Shown here piece by piece: positions 16,867 to 26,079 of a stretch of 64,000 nucleotides of DNA. The stretch comes from Sphingosinicella sp963974575 (GTDB lineage Bacteria; Pseudomonadota; Alphaproteobacteria; Sphingomonadales; Sphingomonadaceae), in contig NZ_CAXBBQ010000007.1 of assembly GCF_963974575.1 (NCBI RefSeq), positions 1 to 64,000 of the forward strand, in the 5' to 3' direction. The notes under the pieces are model-generated. The model made no database searches. It was not told where the DNA came from and worked only from the letters and a program-made list of their open reading frames with translations. Position numbers and translations under genes: made by a program. Every line of letters begins with the position of its first letter. Position 1 is the stretch's first letter.

Positions 16867-17333
16867 TGCTGCGCGGCATCCTCGCGCTCGCAGTTCTCGC
16901 CGGTGTGACCGGTGCGGGGCTTGCTGCGCAGGGTGATCTCAGCGAAACCGGCGTTTCAAATCCGGCGCTCGCGCGGCAGAACTGGATGCTGAAATGCCAG
17001 GGCTGCCACCGCTCTGACGCCACCGGCACGCCCCAGACGACGCCCGCGATGGCGGGGATCGTGGCGAAGTTCCTGCATGTTCCCGGCGGTCGCGAATATC
17101 TCGGGCGCGTGCCGGGCGTTGCGACCGCGCCGATCAGCGACGCGGAACTCGCGGACCTTCTGAACTGGACGCTTTACCGCTTCGACGGCGCACACGTTCC
17201 GGCGGATTTCAAACCGTATTCGGCAAGCGAGATCGGCAAGCTGCGCAAGGTGCCGCTGCGCACCGATGCGCCTGCGATGCGGGCGGAACTGGTCGAGAAG
17301 ATCAATGCTCTTGCGGAGGGCGGCGACACATAA
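16866..17333 (+). CDS. Second periplasmic mono-heme cytochrome c-like protein
   Basis: A 155-residue exported protein (signal peptide about 1-22) with a single CQGCH heme motif (C44, C47, H48). The fold is atypical: the region after the heme motif contains TPAMAGIVAKFLHVPGGREYLGRVPG and a LLNWTLYRF segment found in small cytochromes near quinoprotein dehydrogenases. The start codon overlaps the previous stop by one base (TGATG). It may accept electrons from the first cytochrome or take part in TTQ maturation, a job done by the di-heme MauG in methylamine systems; having only one heme motif it is not MauG itself. Confidence 0.82.
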   Translation: MLRGILALAVLAGVTGAGLAAQGDLSETGVSNPALARQNWMLKCQGCHRSDATGTPQTTPAMAGIVAKFLHVPGGREYLGRVPGVATAPISDAELADLLNWTLYRFDGAHVPADFKPYSASEIGKLRKVPLRTDAPAMRAELVEKINALAEGGDT

Positions 17334-17363
17334 TTCGGGGAAACAAAAGGGGAAGGTTTGATT

Positions 17364-19562
17364 ATGAAGATTAAAGGACGCGCGGCGTTTTCCGCCGCCA
17401 TCGTGCCGCTGCTGCTTACGGGTACGGCGGGCATTGCCAACGCGCAGGAAACCGCGGAGGCTGCGGATACCGAAATCGTCATCACCGCCACCAAGCGCGC
17501 CGAACGGCTTCAGGACGTGCCGATTTCGGTCTCCGCGATCGGCGGCGATCAGCTTTCAAAATCGCGCGTCACGAATGCCGATGATCTCGTCACCAAGGTG
17601 GCCAACCTGCAGCTCACCAGCATCGTCGGCGACAACACACCGATCTTCGCGCTGCGCGGCGTTTCGATGTCCGATTACAGCCTCAACCAGTCGAGCCCGG
17701 TCGCGACCTATTACGACGAGGTTTACAAGGGGAACTTCGCGTTCCTCGGGGTTGCCATGTACGATCTTGAGCGCGTCGAAGTGCTGCGCGGGCCGCAGGG
17801 GACGCTTTACGGAAAGAACACCACGGGCGGCGCGGTCAATCTCATCAGCCGCGCGCCGGAACTCGGCGAGACGAGCGGATATCTCAATCTCGGCTACGGC
17901 AATTACAACCGCATGGACGCGAACGGCGCGATCAACGTGCCGATGGGCGACAAAGCGGCGGCGCGTGTCGCGTTCAGCTTCGCGCGAGCCGACGGCTGGT
18001 TCAAGAACCAGTTGCCGGGTGAGCCCGACCTTGCGGGCGTGCGCGAATATGCGGTGCGTGCCTCGGTCCTGCTGGAACCGTCGGACGGCGTGCGCTTCGT
18101 GCTGCGCGGCTCGACGAGCTATCAGAACCCGCGCAACTACGGCATCTACGCGCAGCCTGCGGAGGTGCATCGCGTCGGTCTCGGCAAGCGCGAGATCGAG
18201 GCGAACGTCACCGAACGCCGCCGCGCGCGCACCTATTCACTGGCGCTCACCGGCAACATCGACGTGTCGGATACGCTCACCGTCACCAGCATCACCTCGT
18301 GGGACAAGGGCAAGCTCTCGTTCTATGAAGATACCGACGGTACGGCGACCGAACTGCTGGAGATTCCGTATTACGACAAGGCGAACCAGTTCGCGCAGGA
18401 TCTGCGTCTGACGAGTGACACGGGCGGTCCGTTCGATTTCATTCTGGGCGCCTATTACAACCGCGAGAAAGTATTCAACAGCACCACCTTCGAAATCGCG
18501 AAGGATGTCGATTCGGATGGCCTTCCCGGCGTGACCGATGCCGATTGCGCGATCGGGCTGCCGCTCGGCTGCCTGTTCGCCAACAGCTTCGACCAGGTGA
18601 AGAAGAGCATCGCGATCTACACCGACATGAATTACGATATCAGCGATTCAATCACGCTGCGCGGCGGCCTGCGCTACACGCACGATACGGGGCGACAGAC
18701 CGATTTCGAATCGAACGCGCTCGGCCCGAACGGCGTGCTGGTGGTGAACCTGATCCCGCCGTCGGACCTGAAATACAGCACCGACAATATTTCGGGAAAG
18801 ATCGGTCTCGACTACAAGCTCGCTGACGGCAATCTTCTCTATGCGCATTTCAGCCGGGGCTACCGGGCGAGCAGCTTCAATGCGCAGGCGTTCTTCGATC
18901 CGTCCGAGCTTTCGATCGCGAAGCCGGAGAAGGTGAACGCTTACGAGATTGGTGCCAAGACGCAGTTCGCGGGCCGCTCTGTGACGCTCAATCTCGCCGG
19001 TTTCTATTACGACTATCGCAATCAGCAGTTCATCAACGTCGATCCGGTGACCGCGGCGCAGACGCTGCTCAATATCAATAAATCGCGGATCATGGGCGGC
19101 GAGGCCGAACTCAGCGTTCGGGCGAGCGACATGCTGTCACTCCGCGCCGGAGTCGGCCTCCTCGATTCCAAGATCAAGAAGGGTACGGTGAGCGGCGTCG
19201 ACGTCTCGGGCAACGAGCTGTCGAACGCGCCGTCGCTGACCTTCAACGGCGGCGTCGATCTCACGGTGATGGATTCGGATACCGGCAAGCTCAGTCTGCA
19301 CGGCGACGTGAGCTATTCGTCGAGCCAGTATTTCGAAGTGCTGAACGTGCCGCGGCTGCAGCAGGGCAGCTATGCGATCCTGGGCGCGCATATCGACTAC
19401 GAAACCGCGGACGGGCGCTGGAACGCGTCGATCTGGGGCAAGAACCTCGGCAACAAGTTCTACTTCACCTCGCGTGTGGATCTGCTCGCGGGCTTCGGGT
19501 TCGATTACAACCATATTTCCGCGCCGCGTACGTACGGTGTAACGGTTGGGTACAAGTTCTAA
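17364..19562 (+). CDS. TonB-dependent receptor in the amine dehydrogenase operon
   Basis: A 732-residue TonB-dependent receptor with signal peptide (about 1-26), TonB-box-like TEIVITATKR, plug (about 45-160, with LRGVSMSDY and VEVLRGPQGTLYGKNTTGGAVNLIS) and barrel ending in GVTVGYKF. The ribosome site AAGGGGAAGG sits 7 bases before ATG 17364. It lies 30 bp after the second cytochrome gene and 25 bp before the aldehyde dehydrogenase, so it belongs to the operon. It belongs to the large sphingomonad receptor group with diverse aromatic or hydrophobic ligands; here it probably admits the amine substrate or a conjugate of it. Such a receptor is not part of classical mau or aau clusters. Confidence 0.9.
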   Translation: MKIKGRAAFSAAIVPLLLTGTAGIANAQETAEAADTEIVITATKRAERLQDVPISVSAIGGDQLSKSRVTNADDLVTKVANLQLTSIVGDNTPIFALRGVSMSDYSLNQSSPVATYYDEVYKGNFAFLGVAMYDLERVEVLRGPQGTLYGKNTTGGAVNLISRAPELGETSGYLNLGYGNYNRMDANGAINVPMGDKAAARVAFSFARADGWFKNQLPGEPDLAGVREYAVRASVLLEPSDGVRFVLRGSTSYQNPRNYGIYAQPAEVHRVGLGKREIEANVTERRRARTYSLALTGNIDVSDTLTVTSITSWDKGKLSFYEDTDGTATELLEIPYYDKANQFAQDLRLTSDTGGPFDFILGAYYNREKVFNSTTFEIAKDVDSDGLPGVTDADCAIGLPLGCLFANSFDQVKKSIAIYTDMNYDISDSITLRGGLRYTHDTGRQTDFESNALGPNGVLVVNLIPPSDLKYSTDNISGKIGLDYKLADGNLLYAHFSRGYRASSFNAQAFFDPSELSIAKPEKVNAYEIGAKTQFAGRSVTLNLAGFYYDYRNQQFINVDPVTAAQTLLNINKSRIMGGEAELSVRASDMLSLRAGVGLLDSKIKKGTVSGVDVSGNELSNAPSLTFNGGVDLTVMDSDTGKLSLHGDVSYSSSQYFEVLNVPRLQQGSYAILGAHIDYETADGRWNASIWGKNLGNKFYFTSRVDLLAGFGFDYNHISAPRTYGVTVGYKF

Positions 19563-19587
19563 AGACGACACTGGGGAAGGATCGGTT

Positions 19588-20991
19588 ATGGACGACTATC
19601 GGCTGCTGATCGGCGGCGCGCTGGTGCCGGGCGATATGACAATGGATGTCATCAACCCGGCGACGGAAGAGGTGCTCGCCGTGTGTCCGCGTGGATCGGA
19701 AGCCCAGCTCGATGCTGCGGTTGCCGCCGCGAAGGCTGCCTTCCCCGCATGGTCGCGGCGTTCCATGCAGGACCGCCGCGATCTCCTTTTGAAACTCGCC
19801 GACGCCATTGAAGCGAAGACGGACAGCTTCGCCCGGCTGCTGACGCAGGAGCAGGGTAAGCCGCTTTCCGAATCGACGGCGGAGATCGCCTACACGGCAG
19901 CGTTCATGCGTTACCTCGCGTCACTGGAACTCAGCGATCGCATCCTTGAGGATAATGACAACCGCCGTGTCGAGATGCGGCGGCGGCCGCTCGGCGTGGT
20001 CGGCGCGATCATCCCGTGGAACTTCCCGGTGCTGATCGTGGCGTTCAAGATGCCGGTGGCGCTGCTCGCGGGCAACACGATCATCCTCAAGCCCGCACCG
20101 ACGACGCCGCTGACGACTTTGAAGCTTGGCGAGCTTTGTGCAGAGATTTTCCCGGCGGGCGTCATCAATATCATCACCGATCAGAATGACCTCGGCGGCA
20201 AGCTGACGACGCACCCGGATGTCGCGAAGATCTCGTTCACCGGCTCGACCGAGACGGGCAAGAAGGTGATGGCGAGCGCGGCGTCCACGATCAAGCGCAT
20301 CACGCTCGAACTCGGCGGCAACGACGCGGCGATCGTGTTGGCCGACGCCGATCCGAAGGCGATCGCGCCCGGCATCTTCGGTGCCGCGATGATGAATGCG
20401 GGGCAGGTGTGTCTCGCAGTGAAGCGCGTCTATGCGCATTCTTCAATCTATGAGGAATTGTGCGCGGAACTTGCGCGGCTGGCGGACGAGGCAATCGTTG
20501 ACGACGGGCTCGCGCAGGGCGCGCAGATCGGGCCGCTGCAGAACAAGATGCAGTACGAGAAGGTGAAGGGCTTCCTGGATGATGCGCGCGCCGCCGGCAC
20601 GATCATCGCGGGCGGCGATGTCGTCGATCGGCCCGGCTATTTCATCCGGCCGACGATCGTGCGCGACGTGACGGACGGTACGCGCATCGTTGACGAGGAA
20701 CAGTTCGGACCCGTGCTGCCGGTGATCCGCTACGACGATGCGGAAGATGCGCTCGCGCGCGCAAACGCCTCGCCGTGGGGGCTTGGCGGATCGGTGTGGG
20801 GCAAGGACCGCGACACCGCCTACGACATCGCGACGCGCATGGATTCGGGCACGGTGTGGATCAACAAGCATCTCGATTTCGGGCCGAACATTCCCTTCGG
20901 CGGCGCCAAGCAATCCGGTATCGGCGTCGAATTTGCCGAAGAAGGCCTGCACGAATTCACGCAGGTGCAGATCATCAACGAAGCGCGATGA
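19588..20991 (+). CDS. NAD(P)-dependent aldehyde dehydrogenase
   Basis: A 467-residue aldehyde dehydrogenase. Catalytic Cys is C275 (NAGQVCLA), general base E241 (LELGGND), oxyanion Asn N144 (PWNFP), and cofactor Lys K168 (ILKPAP); the nucleotide segment FTGSTETGKKV is intact. The start at 19588 is chosen over an upstream in-frame ATG because GGGGAAGG precedes it and it begins the conserved fold. Placed directly after the amine dehydrogenase genes, it should oxidise the aldehyde released by deamination to the acid in the cytoplasm. The next gene overlaps as ATGA. Confidence 0.92.
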   Translation: MDDYRLLIGGALVPGDMTMDVINPATEEVLAVCPRGSEAQLDAAVAAAKAAFPAWSRRSMQDRRDLLLKLADAIEAKTDSFARLLTQEQGKPLSESTAEIAYTAAFMRYLASLELSDRILEDNDNRRVEMRRRPLGVVGAIIPWNFPVLIVAFKMPVALLAGNTIILKPAPTTPLTTLKLGELCAEIFPAGVINIITDQNDLGGKLTTHPDVAKISFTGSTETGKKVMASAASTIKRITLELGGNDAAIVLADADPKAIAPGIFGAAMMNAGQVCLAVKRVYAHSSIYEELCAELARLADEAIVDDGLAQGAQIGPLQNKMQYEKVKGFLDDARAAGTIIAGGDVVDRPGYFIRPTIVRDVTDGTRIVDEEQFGPVLPVIRYDDAEDALARANASPWGLGGSVWGKDRDTAYDIATRMDSGTVWINKHLDFGPNIPFGGAKQSGIGVEFAEEGLHEFTQVQIINEAR

Positions 20992-22589
20992 CGGAGCAGT
21001 CTTTCGAATGGAATCCGCCCGCGCGAACCAATTTCGCGCGGGATCGGATGCAGACGCTTGCGCGTGAGCGCGGGCAGGATCGTGCACTGCTGTGGGTCGA
21101 TGCGGGCGGGCGTGTGGAGGACATCAGCTTCGCCGCGCTCGACGAACGGGCGGCGAAGGCTGCCGCCGTTCTGAAGGACGCAGGCGTGCAGCGCGGCGAT
21201 ACGGTGCTGATCCTGCTGGCGCGCGAACTGGAGTGGTGGGAGCTGATGCTCGGTTGCCTGCGGCTCGGCGCCATCGCCTCGCCCGGCACCGTGCAGCTGA
21301 TGCCCAAGGACATCGCCTATCGCCGTGCAGCGGCAAAGGCCGTGTGCGTCGTTGCGGGGGCGGATATCGCGGACCGCGTGGATGCCGCGCTTGGTGACGA
21401 CAAAATCGCGAAGCTGCATATCGGCGGGCCGCGTTCGGGCTGGGGCGATTATTCGGCGCTTGCGGCGAAGGCGGCGCCGCTTGCTGAGATCGCCGACACC
21501 GCGTTCGACGATCCGGCGCTCTGCTATTTCACCAGCGGCACCACGGGCAATCCCAAGATGACGATCCACGGCGCGGGCTATCCGCTCGCGCACGAGATCA
21601 CGGCGCGCACCTGGCTTGATCTCGGCCCCGGCGACCTGATGTGGAACGTCTCCGACACGGGCTGGGCGAAGGCGGCGTGGTCCAGCCTGTTTGCGCCATG
21701 GATGATGGGCGCGGGAATCTTCGCCTATCACGCGCCGGGCTTCGATGCGGAGGCGGTGCTTGGCCTCCTCGGCAAAAATCCGGTGACGACGCTGTGCGCG
21801 CCGCCCACCGCGTACCGCATGTTCGTGCGCTCCGATCTCGGTACGCGGCGGTTCGAGACGCTGCGGCGCTGTGTGAGCGCGGGCGAGCCGCTCAATCCCG
21901 AAGTGATCGACCTGTGGCGCGCGGCCACCGGTCTTTCGATCCACGACGGCTATGGCCAGACCGAGACGGTGATGCTGTGCTGTAACCGCGCGGGCGCGGA
22001 GCGGCAGGGCGCGATGGGCAAGCCCGCGCCCGGCATCGACCTTGCCGTGATCGGCGAAACGGGCGAGCGCCTGCCCCCGGGCGAGGAAGGCGACATCGCG
22101 CTGCGCGTGGCGGAAGGGCGCCCGCCAGGGCTGTTTTTGGGCTACCGCGACGATGACGAGCGCACGGCGAGCGTGTTCCGGGACGGCTGGTATCTGACCG
22201 GCGACCGTGCCTTCGTGGACGAAGACGGTTTCTTCTGGTTCGTCGGCCGCGCCGACGATGTGATCCTTTCGGCCGGATACCGGATCGGGCCCTTTGAGGT
22301 GGAAAGCGCACTCTTCGAGCATCCGGCGGTCGCCGAGAGCGCGGTCGTGGCCAGCCCCGACCCAACGCGCGGCGAGGTGGTGAAGGCGTTCGTGGTGCTC
22401 GCCGCCGGGCACGCCGCTTCGGATGCGCTCGTCGAGGAATTGCAAAGCCATGTGAAATCCACGACAGCGCCCTATAAGTATCCGCGCAAGATCGAATTCG
22501 TCGCGACGCTGCCGAAGACAGTGAGCGGCAAGATTCGGCGCAAGGAATTGAGGGAGCAGGAATGGTCCGGGGAGAATCGCAAGAGCTGA
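20988..22589 (+). CDS. Acyl-CoA synthetase (medium-chain/ACSM-like AMP-binding)
   Basis: A 533-residue adenylate-forming ligase. The AMP motif is YFTSGTTGNPKM, the A5 motif is GYGQTETV, the A7 region is YLTGDRAFVDEDG, and the A10 lysine lies in KTVSGKIRRKEL near the C-terminus. The NVSDTGWAKAAWSSLF stretch is typical of medium-chain/aryl acyl-CoA synthetases of the ACSM type. It would activate the acid formed by the preceding dehydrogenase to its CoA thioester. The gene is translationally coupled to the aldehyde dehydrogenase and overlaps the next ligase by 28 bp. Confidence 0.9.
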   Translation: MTEQSFEWNPPARTNFARDRMQTLARERGQDRALLWVDAGGRVEDISFAALDERAAKAAAVLKDAGVQRGDTVLILLARELEWWELMLGCLRLGAIASPGTVQLMPKDIAYRRAAAKAVCVVAGADIADRVDAALGDDKIAKLHIGGPRSGWGDYSALAAKAAPLAEIADTAFDDPALCYFTSGTTGNPKMTIHGAGYPLAHEITARTWLDLGPGDLMWNVSDTGWAKAAWSSLFAPWMMGAGIFAYHAPGFDAEAVLGLLGKNPVTTLCAPPTAYRMFVRSDLGTRRFETLRRCVSAGEPLNPEVIDLWRAATGLSIHDGYGQTETVMLCCNRAGAERQGAMGKPAPGIDLAVIGETGERLPPGEEGDIALRVAEGRPPGLFLGYRDDDERTASVFRDGWYLTGDRAFVDEDGFFWFVGRADDVILSAGYRIGPFEVESALFEHPAVAESAVVASPDPTRGEVVKAFVVLAAGHAASDALVEELQSHVKSTTAPYKYPRKIEFVATLPKTVSGKIRRKELREQEWSGENRKS

Positions 22590-24232
22590 GCCACGTCGTT
22601 GGGGCAAGCGAACCGCCGCTGATCGAGAAGACGATCGGCGCGATGCTGGCCGAGGCGGCGGCGCGCGATCCAGACGGCGAGGCGCTCGTCGTTCGCCATC
22701 AGGGCGTGCGGCTGACGTGGGCGGAGCTGAAGCGGCGCAGCGACGCGGTGGCGTGTGGGCTGCTGGCGGCTGGCGTGCGGCCCGGCGACCGTGTCGGCAT
22801 CTGGGCGCCGAACTGTGCGGAATGGACGATCCTGCAATTCGCGACCGCGACGGCGGGCATGATCCTCGTGACGATCAATCCCGCATACCGGACGAGCGAG
22901 GTCGAATACGCGCTGAAGAAGGTGGGATGCCGCGCGCTGGTGACGGCGGTGCGGCACAAGACGAGCGACTATGTTTCCATGCTGCGCGAGGTGATGCCGG
23001 AGCTTGCAGCGGCGACGCCCGGCACGCTGCGCGCGCGGGCGCTGCCGGATTTGCGCCTCGTCGCCACGATCGGCGAGGAAGCGCACGCGGGCTGCCTGCG
23101 CTTCGGCGATCTGGAGGGCGGGGTGGACGCGGCGCAGCTCGCCGCGATCCCCATCGATGCGCACGATGCCGTGAACATCCAGTTCACCAGCGGCACCACG
23201 GGCTTCCCCAAGGGCGCGACGCTGACGCACAGGAACATCCTAAACAACGGCTATTTTGTCGGCGCGGGCATCGGGCTTTCGAAGGCCGACAAGGTGTGTA
23301 TTCCCGTGCCGCTCTATCACTGCTTCGGCATGGTGATGGGGAACCTCGCCTGCCTGACGCACGGCGCCACGATGGTCTATCCGGCGGAGGCCTTCGATCC
23401 GCTCGCGGTGCTGGAAACGGTGGCGGCGGAGCGGTGCACGGCGCTGTACGGCGTGCCCACCATGTTCATCGCCGTGCTCGGACGGCCGGAGTTCGACAGC
23501 TTCGACGTGTCGTCGCTGCGCACCGGCATCATGGCGGGTTCGCCGTGCCCGATCGCGACGATGCGCGAGGTGATCGACCGGCTGGGGATGCATCAGGTGA
23601 CGATCGCCTACGGCATGACCGAAACGAGCCCGGTGAGCTTCCAGAGCGCGATGGACGATCCGATCGAGGAGCGCGTCTCCACGGTGGGCCGCGTGCAGCC
23701 GCACCTTGCGGTGAAGATCGTCGGGCCGGACGGTGAGACGCTGCCGCGCGGTGAGCCGGGCGAGCTTTGCACGCGCGGCTATTCGGTGATGCAGGGTTAC
23801 TGGGACGATGCCGCGCGCACCGCCGAAGCGTTGGACGAAGACGGCTGGATGCACACCGGCGACATCGCGACGATCGACGCCAAGGGCTATTGCCGGATTA
23901 CCGGCCGTATCAAGGACCTGGTGATCCGCGGCGGCGAGAATATCTACCCGCGCGAGGTCGAGGAGTTCCTGCTGACGCACCCGCACATCGCCGACGCGCA
24001 GGTGATCGGCGTGCCCGACGAGCGCTACGGCGAGGAGCTTTGCGCGTGGGTGATGACGCGCGGTGGCGCGGCGCTTTCCGAGGAGGAGGTGCGCGATCAC
24101 TGCCGCGGCCGCATCGCGCACTACAAGGTACCGCGCTATGTGCGGATCGTCGAAACCTTCCCGATGACGGTGACGGGCAAGGTGCAGAAGTTCGTGATGC
24201 GCGAGACGATGATCGCCGAACTGAGGGGGTAA
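22562..24232 (+). CDS. Fatty-acyl/aryl-CoA ligase (AMP-binding)
   Basis: A 556-residue adenylate-forming CoA ligase of the FadD/AcsF2-like type. It has FTSGTTGFPKGAT (about 221-233), YGMTETSP, the MHTGDIATID motif, the GRIKDLVIRGGENIYP hinge, and the C-terminal lysine in TVTGKVQK. The start has GGGAGCAGGA upstream and lies inside the 3' end of the previous ligase gene, so both are made from one message. Two different CoA ligases in one operon suggest either a range of acids or successive activation steps in the pathway. It is the last gene of the operon; the next gene is convergent 3 bp away. Confidence 0.9.
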   Translation: MVRGESQELSHVVGASEPPLIEKTIGAMLAEAAARDPDGEALVVRHQGVRLTWAELKRRSDAVACGLLAAGVRPGDRVGIWAPNCAEWTILQFATATAGMILVTINPAYRTSEVEYALKKVGCRALVTAVRHKTSDYVSMLREVMPELAAATPGTLRARALPDLRLVATIGEEAHAGCLRFGDLEGGVDAAQLAAIPIDAHDAVNIQFTSGTTGFPKGATLTHRNILNNGYFVGAGIGLSKADKVCIPVPLYHCFGMVMGNLACLTHGATMVYPAEAFDPLAVLETVAAERCTALYGVPTMFIAVLGRPEFDSFDVSSLRTGIMAGSPCPIATMREVIDRLGMHQVTIAYGMTETSPVSFQSAMDDPIEERVSTVGRVQPHLAVKIVGPDGETLPRGEPGELCTRGYSVMQGYWDDAARTAEALDEDGWMHTGDIATIDAKGYCRITGRIKDLVIRGGENIYPREVEEFLLTHPHIADAQVIGVPDERYGEELCAWVMTRGGAALSEEEVRDHCRGRIAHYKVPRYVRIVETFPMTVTGKVQKFVMRETMIAELRG

Positions 24233-24235
24233 GTC

Positions 24236-25393
24236 TCAGCCGAACAGCTTCCGCGCCTTCGCCATGCGTTCGAGCGCGGCGTCGATCGTCGCGTCGGTTT
24301 TGGCGAAGCAGAATCGGACCACCGATGTGACGGGCGCTTCCGCGTAGAACGCCGAGACGGGAATCGCGACGACATCGCCCTCGCGCGCCAGCCGGTCGCA
24401 GAACGCCACGTCATCGAGCGCGATGCCCGAGGCGGCGAGATCGACCGACAGGAAATACGTGCCCGCGCTTGGCAGCGTCTTCCAGCCCGCCGCTTCGAGG
24501 CCGCTTGCCAGACGGTCGCGCGAGCGGGCGAAATCGCCGCGCATCGTGGTGAAATAATCGTCGGTCTTGCCGAGGCCGTAAGCGATCGCCGCCTGCAGGT
24601 TCGGGGGCGTCGTGAAGGTGAGGAACTGGTGCGCGCGGGCGAGCACTTGGCTGAGCCTGGGCGCGGCACACATCCAGCCGACCTTCCAGCCGGTGAGCGA
24701 GAAGATCTTGCCGCCAGAGCCGATCTTCACGGTGCGTTCGCGCGTTCCCGGCTGCGCCATGATGGGCGAATGGGCGCGGCCATCGAACACGACGTGCTCC
24801 CACACCTCGTCGCTGATGACGACGGCGTCGTGCGCGACCACGAAACGCGCGAGGAGGGCGAGTTCTTCGTCCGAGAACATCGTCGCGGTGGGATTGAGCG
24901 GGTTGTTGAGGAGGACGATGCGCGTGCGCGGGGTGAAGGCCTCCGCGAGTGCCGTTTCGGTCAGCCGCCATTGCGGCGGTTCGAGGCGGATCAGCTTCGG
25001 GACGCCGCCTGCCTGGCGCACCATCGGCAGATAGGCATCGTACATCGGCTGGATCATCAGCACCTCGTCGCCCGGGCTGACGAGCGCCATGATCGACGCG
25101 GCAAGCGCCTCGGTCGCGCCGGAGGTGACGGTGATTTCGGTCTGCCAATCGAGATCGATGGCCTGATGGCGGCGGTAGTGATCGGCAACCGCCTGCCGCA
25201 GCTCCGGGATGCCCGGCATCGGCGGATACTGGTTGTAGCCTTCGGTGAGCGCGCGGGCGCCCGCTTCAAGCACGTCGCGCGGCCAGCCTGCGTCAGGGAA
25301 GCCCTGCCCGAGGTTGATGGCGCCCGTTTCACGGGCAAGCGCGGACATCTTCTCGAAGATGGTGGTCGGCAGGTTGGCGTAGAGCGGATTCAT
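24236..25393 (-). CDS. PLP aminotransferase, probably methionine/KMTB aminotransferase
   Basis: A 385-residue class I aminotransferase. The PLP lysine is K229 in SGGKIFSLTGWK, D195 (ISDEVWEH) contacts the pyridine nitrogen, and the NNPLNPTATMF loop binds phosphate and substrate. It resembles YbdL/kynurenine aminotransferase-type enzymes that accept methionine. It is divergent from mtnB with 65 bp between starts. It probably does the last step of methionine salvage, transamination of 4-methylthio-2-oxobutyrate to methionine (the MtnE role). Family membership is firm, the exact substrate inferred from context. Confidence 0.85.
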   Translation of the reverse strand: MNPLYANLPTTIFEKMSALARETGAINLGQGFPDAGWPRDVLEAGARALTEGYNQYPPMPGIPELRQAVADHYRRHQAIDLDWQTEITVTSGATEALAASIMALVSPGDEVLMIQPMYDAYLPMVRQAGGVPKLIRLEPPQWRLTETALAEAFTPRTRIVLLNNPLNPTATMFSDEELALLARFVVAHDAVVISDEVWEHVVFDGRAHSPIMAQPGTRERTVKIGSGGKIFSLTGWKVGWMCAAPRLSQVLARAHQFLTFTTPPNLQAAIAYGLGKTDDYFTTMRGDFARSRDRLASGLEAAGWKTLPSAGTYFLSVDLAASGIALDDVAFCDRLAREGDVVAIPVSAFYAEAPVTSVVRFCFAKTDATIDAALERMAKARKLFG

Positions 25394-25458
25394 GGAGATG
25401 TTTCATAGGTGAGCGGAAACCGCTTCGCCAGCACCGCCGTGATGGTTAAGAAAACATC

Positions 25459-26079
25459 ATGGTTGCAAGCACATTCGCCGAGGCCGCGGAGGCCATTGTC
25501 GCCGTCGGGCGCGCATTCGACGCGCGCGGCTGGGCGCCTGCGACGAGCGGGAACTATTCGGTGCGGCTTGAGGACGGCAGCTTTGCGGTGACCGTTTCCG
25601 GGTGGCACAAGGGGCGGCTGACGCTGGACGGCGTGATGCGCGTCGATGCGGAGGGCGCATCGCTCGACGGCAAGCGGCCAAGCGCGGAGACGGCGCTGCA
25701 TTTGTCGCTCTACCGCCGCTTCGCGGAGGTGGGTGCGGTGCTGCACAGCCATTCGCCGCAAGCGGTCGCGCTGTCGCGGGTGCTCGGCGGGAACTGGACG
25801 ATCCGGGGCCATGAGTTGGCGAAGGCGTTTCCGGGTGTGACCACGCACGCGGTGGACGTCATGCTCCCGATCGTTGAAAACAGCCAGGACATGCGCGACA
25901 TCGAGGCTGCGATTGCGCCGTTTCTCGCCGTGGACACGCCGCCGCCCGCTTACCTTATTCGCGGGCACGGGCTCTACGGCTGGGGCCGCGACATCGCAGA
26001 GGCGGAGCGGGTGATCGAAGCGGCGGAATGGCTCGCCGCGTGCGAGGTCGCCGAACGCAGCATGAGGAGGGACGCATGA
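25459..26079 (+). CDS. mtnB: Methylthioribulose-1-phosphate dehydratase
   Basis: A 206-residue class II aldolase-family protein. The zinc ligands are in LHSHS (H96, H98) plus a third His near RGHGLYGWG, and the catalytic Glu is E77 (PSAETALHLSLY). The SGNYSVR N-terminal motif and length fit MtnB. It dehydrates 5-methylthioribulose-1-phosphate in methionine salvage. First gene of a tight mtnB-mtnD-mtnC-mtnA operon; the mtnD start overlaps its stop as ATGA. No SAM riboswitch fold is apparent in the short upstream gap. Confidence 0.93.
   Translation: MVASTFAEAAEAIVAVGRAFDARGWAPATSGNYSVRLEDGSFAVTVSGWHKGRLTLDGVMRVDAEGASLDGKRPSAETALHLSLYRRFAEVGAVLHSHSPQAVALSRVLGGNWTIRGHELAKAFPGVTTHAVDVMLPIVENSQDMRDIEAAIAPFLAVDTPPPAYLIRGHGLYGWGRDIAEAERVIEAAEWLAACEVAERSMRRDA

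Noticed and set aside
16866..17333. Second cytochrome as MauG
   Set aside because: MauG has two c-type heme motifs and is about twice as long; this protein has one CxxCH.
20820..22607. Long minus-strand open frame opposite the first acyl-CoA ligase
   Set aside because: Arg/His-rich shadow of a well-defined AMP-binding enzyme.
25394..25458. Possible SAM riboswitch before mtnB
   Set aside because: Only 65 bp separate the divergent starts and I see no SAM-I or SAM-II fold elements.
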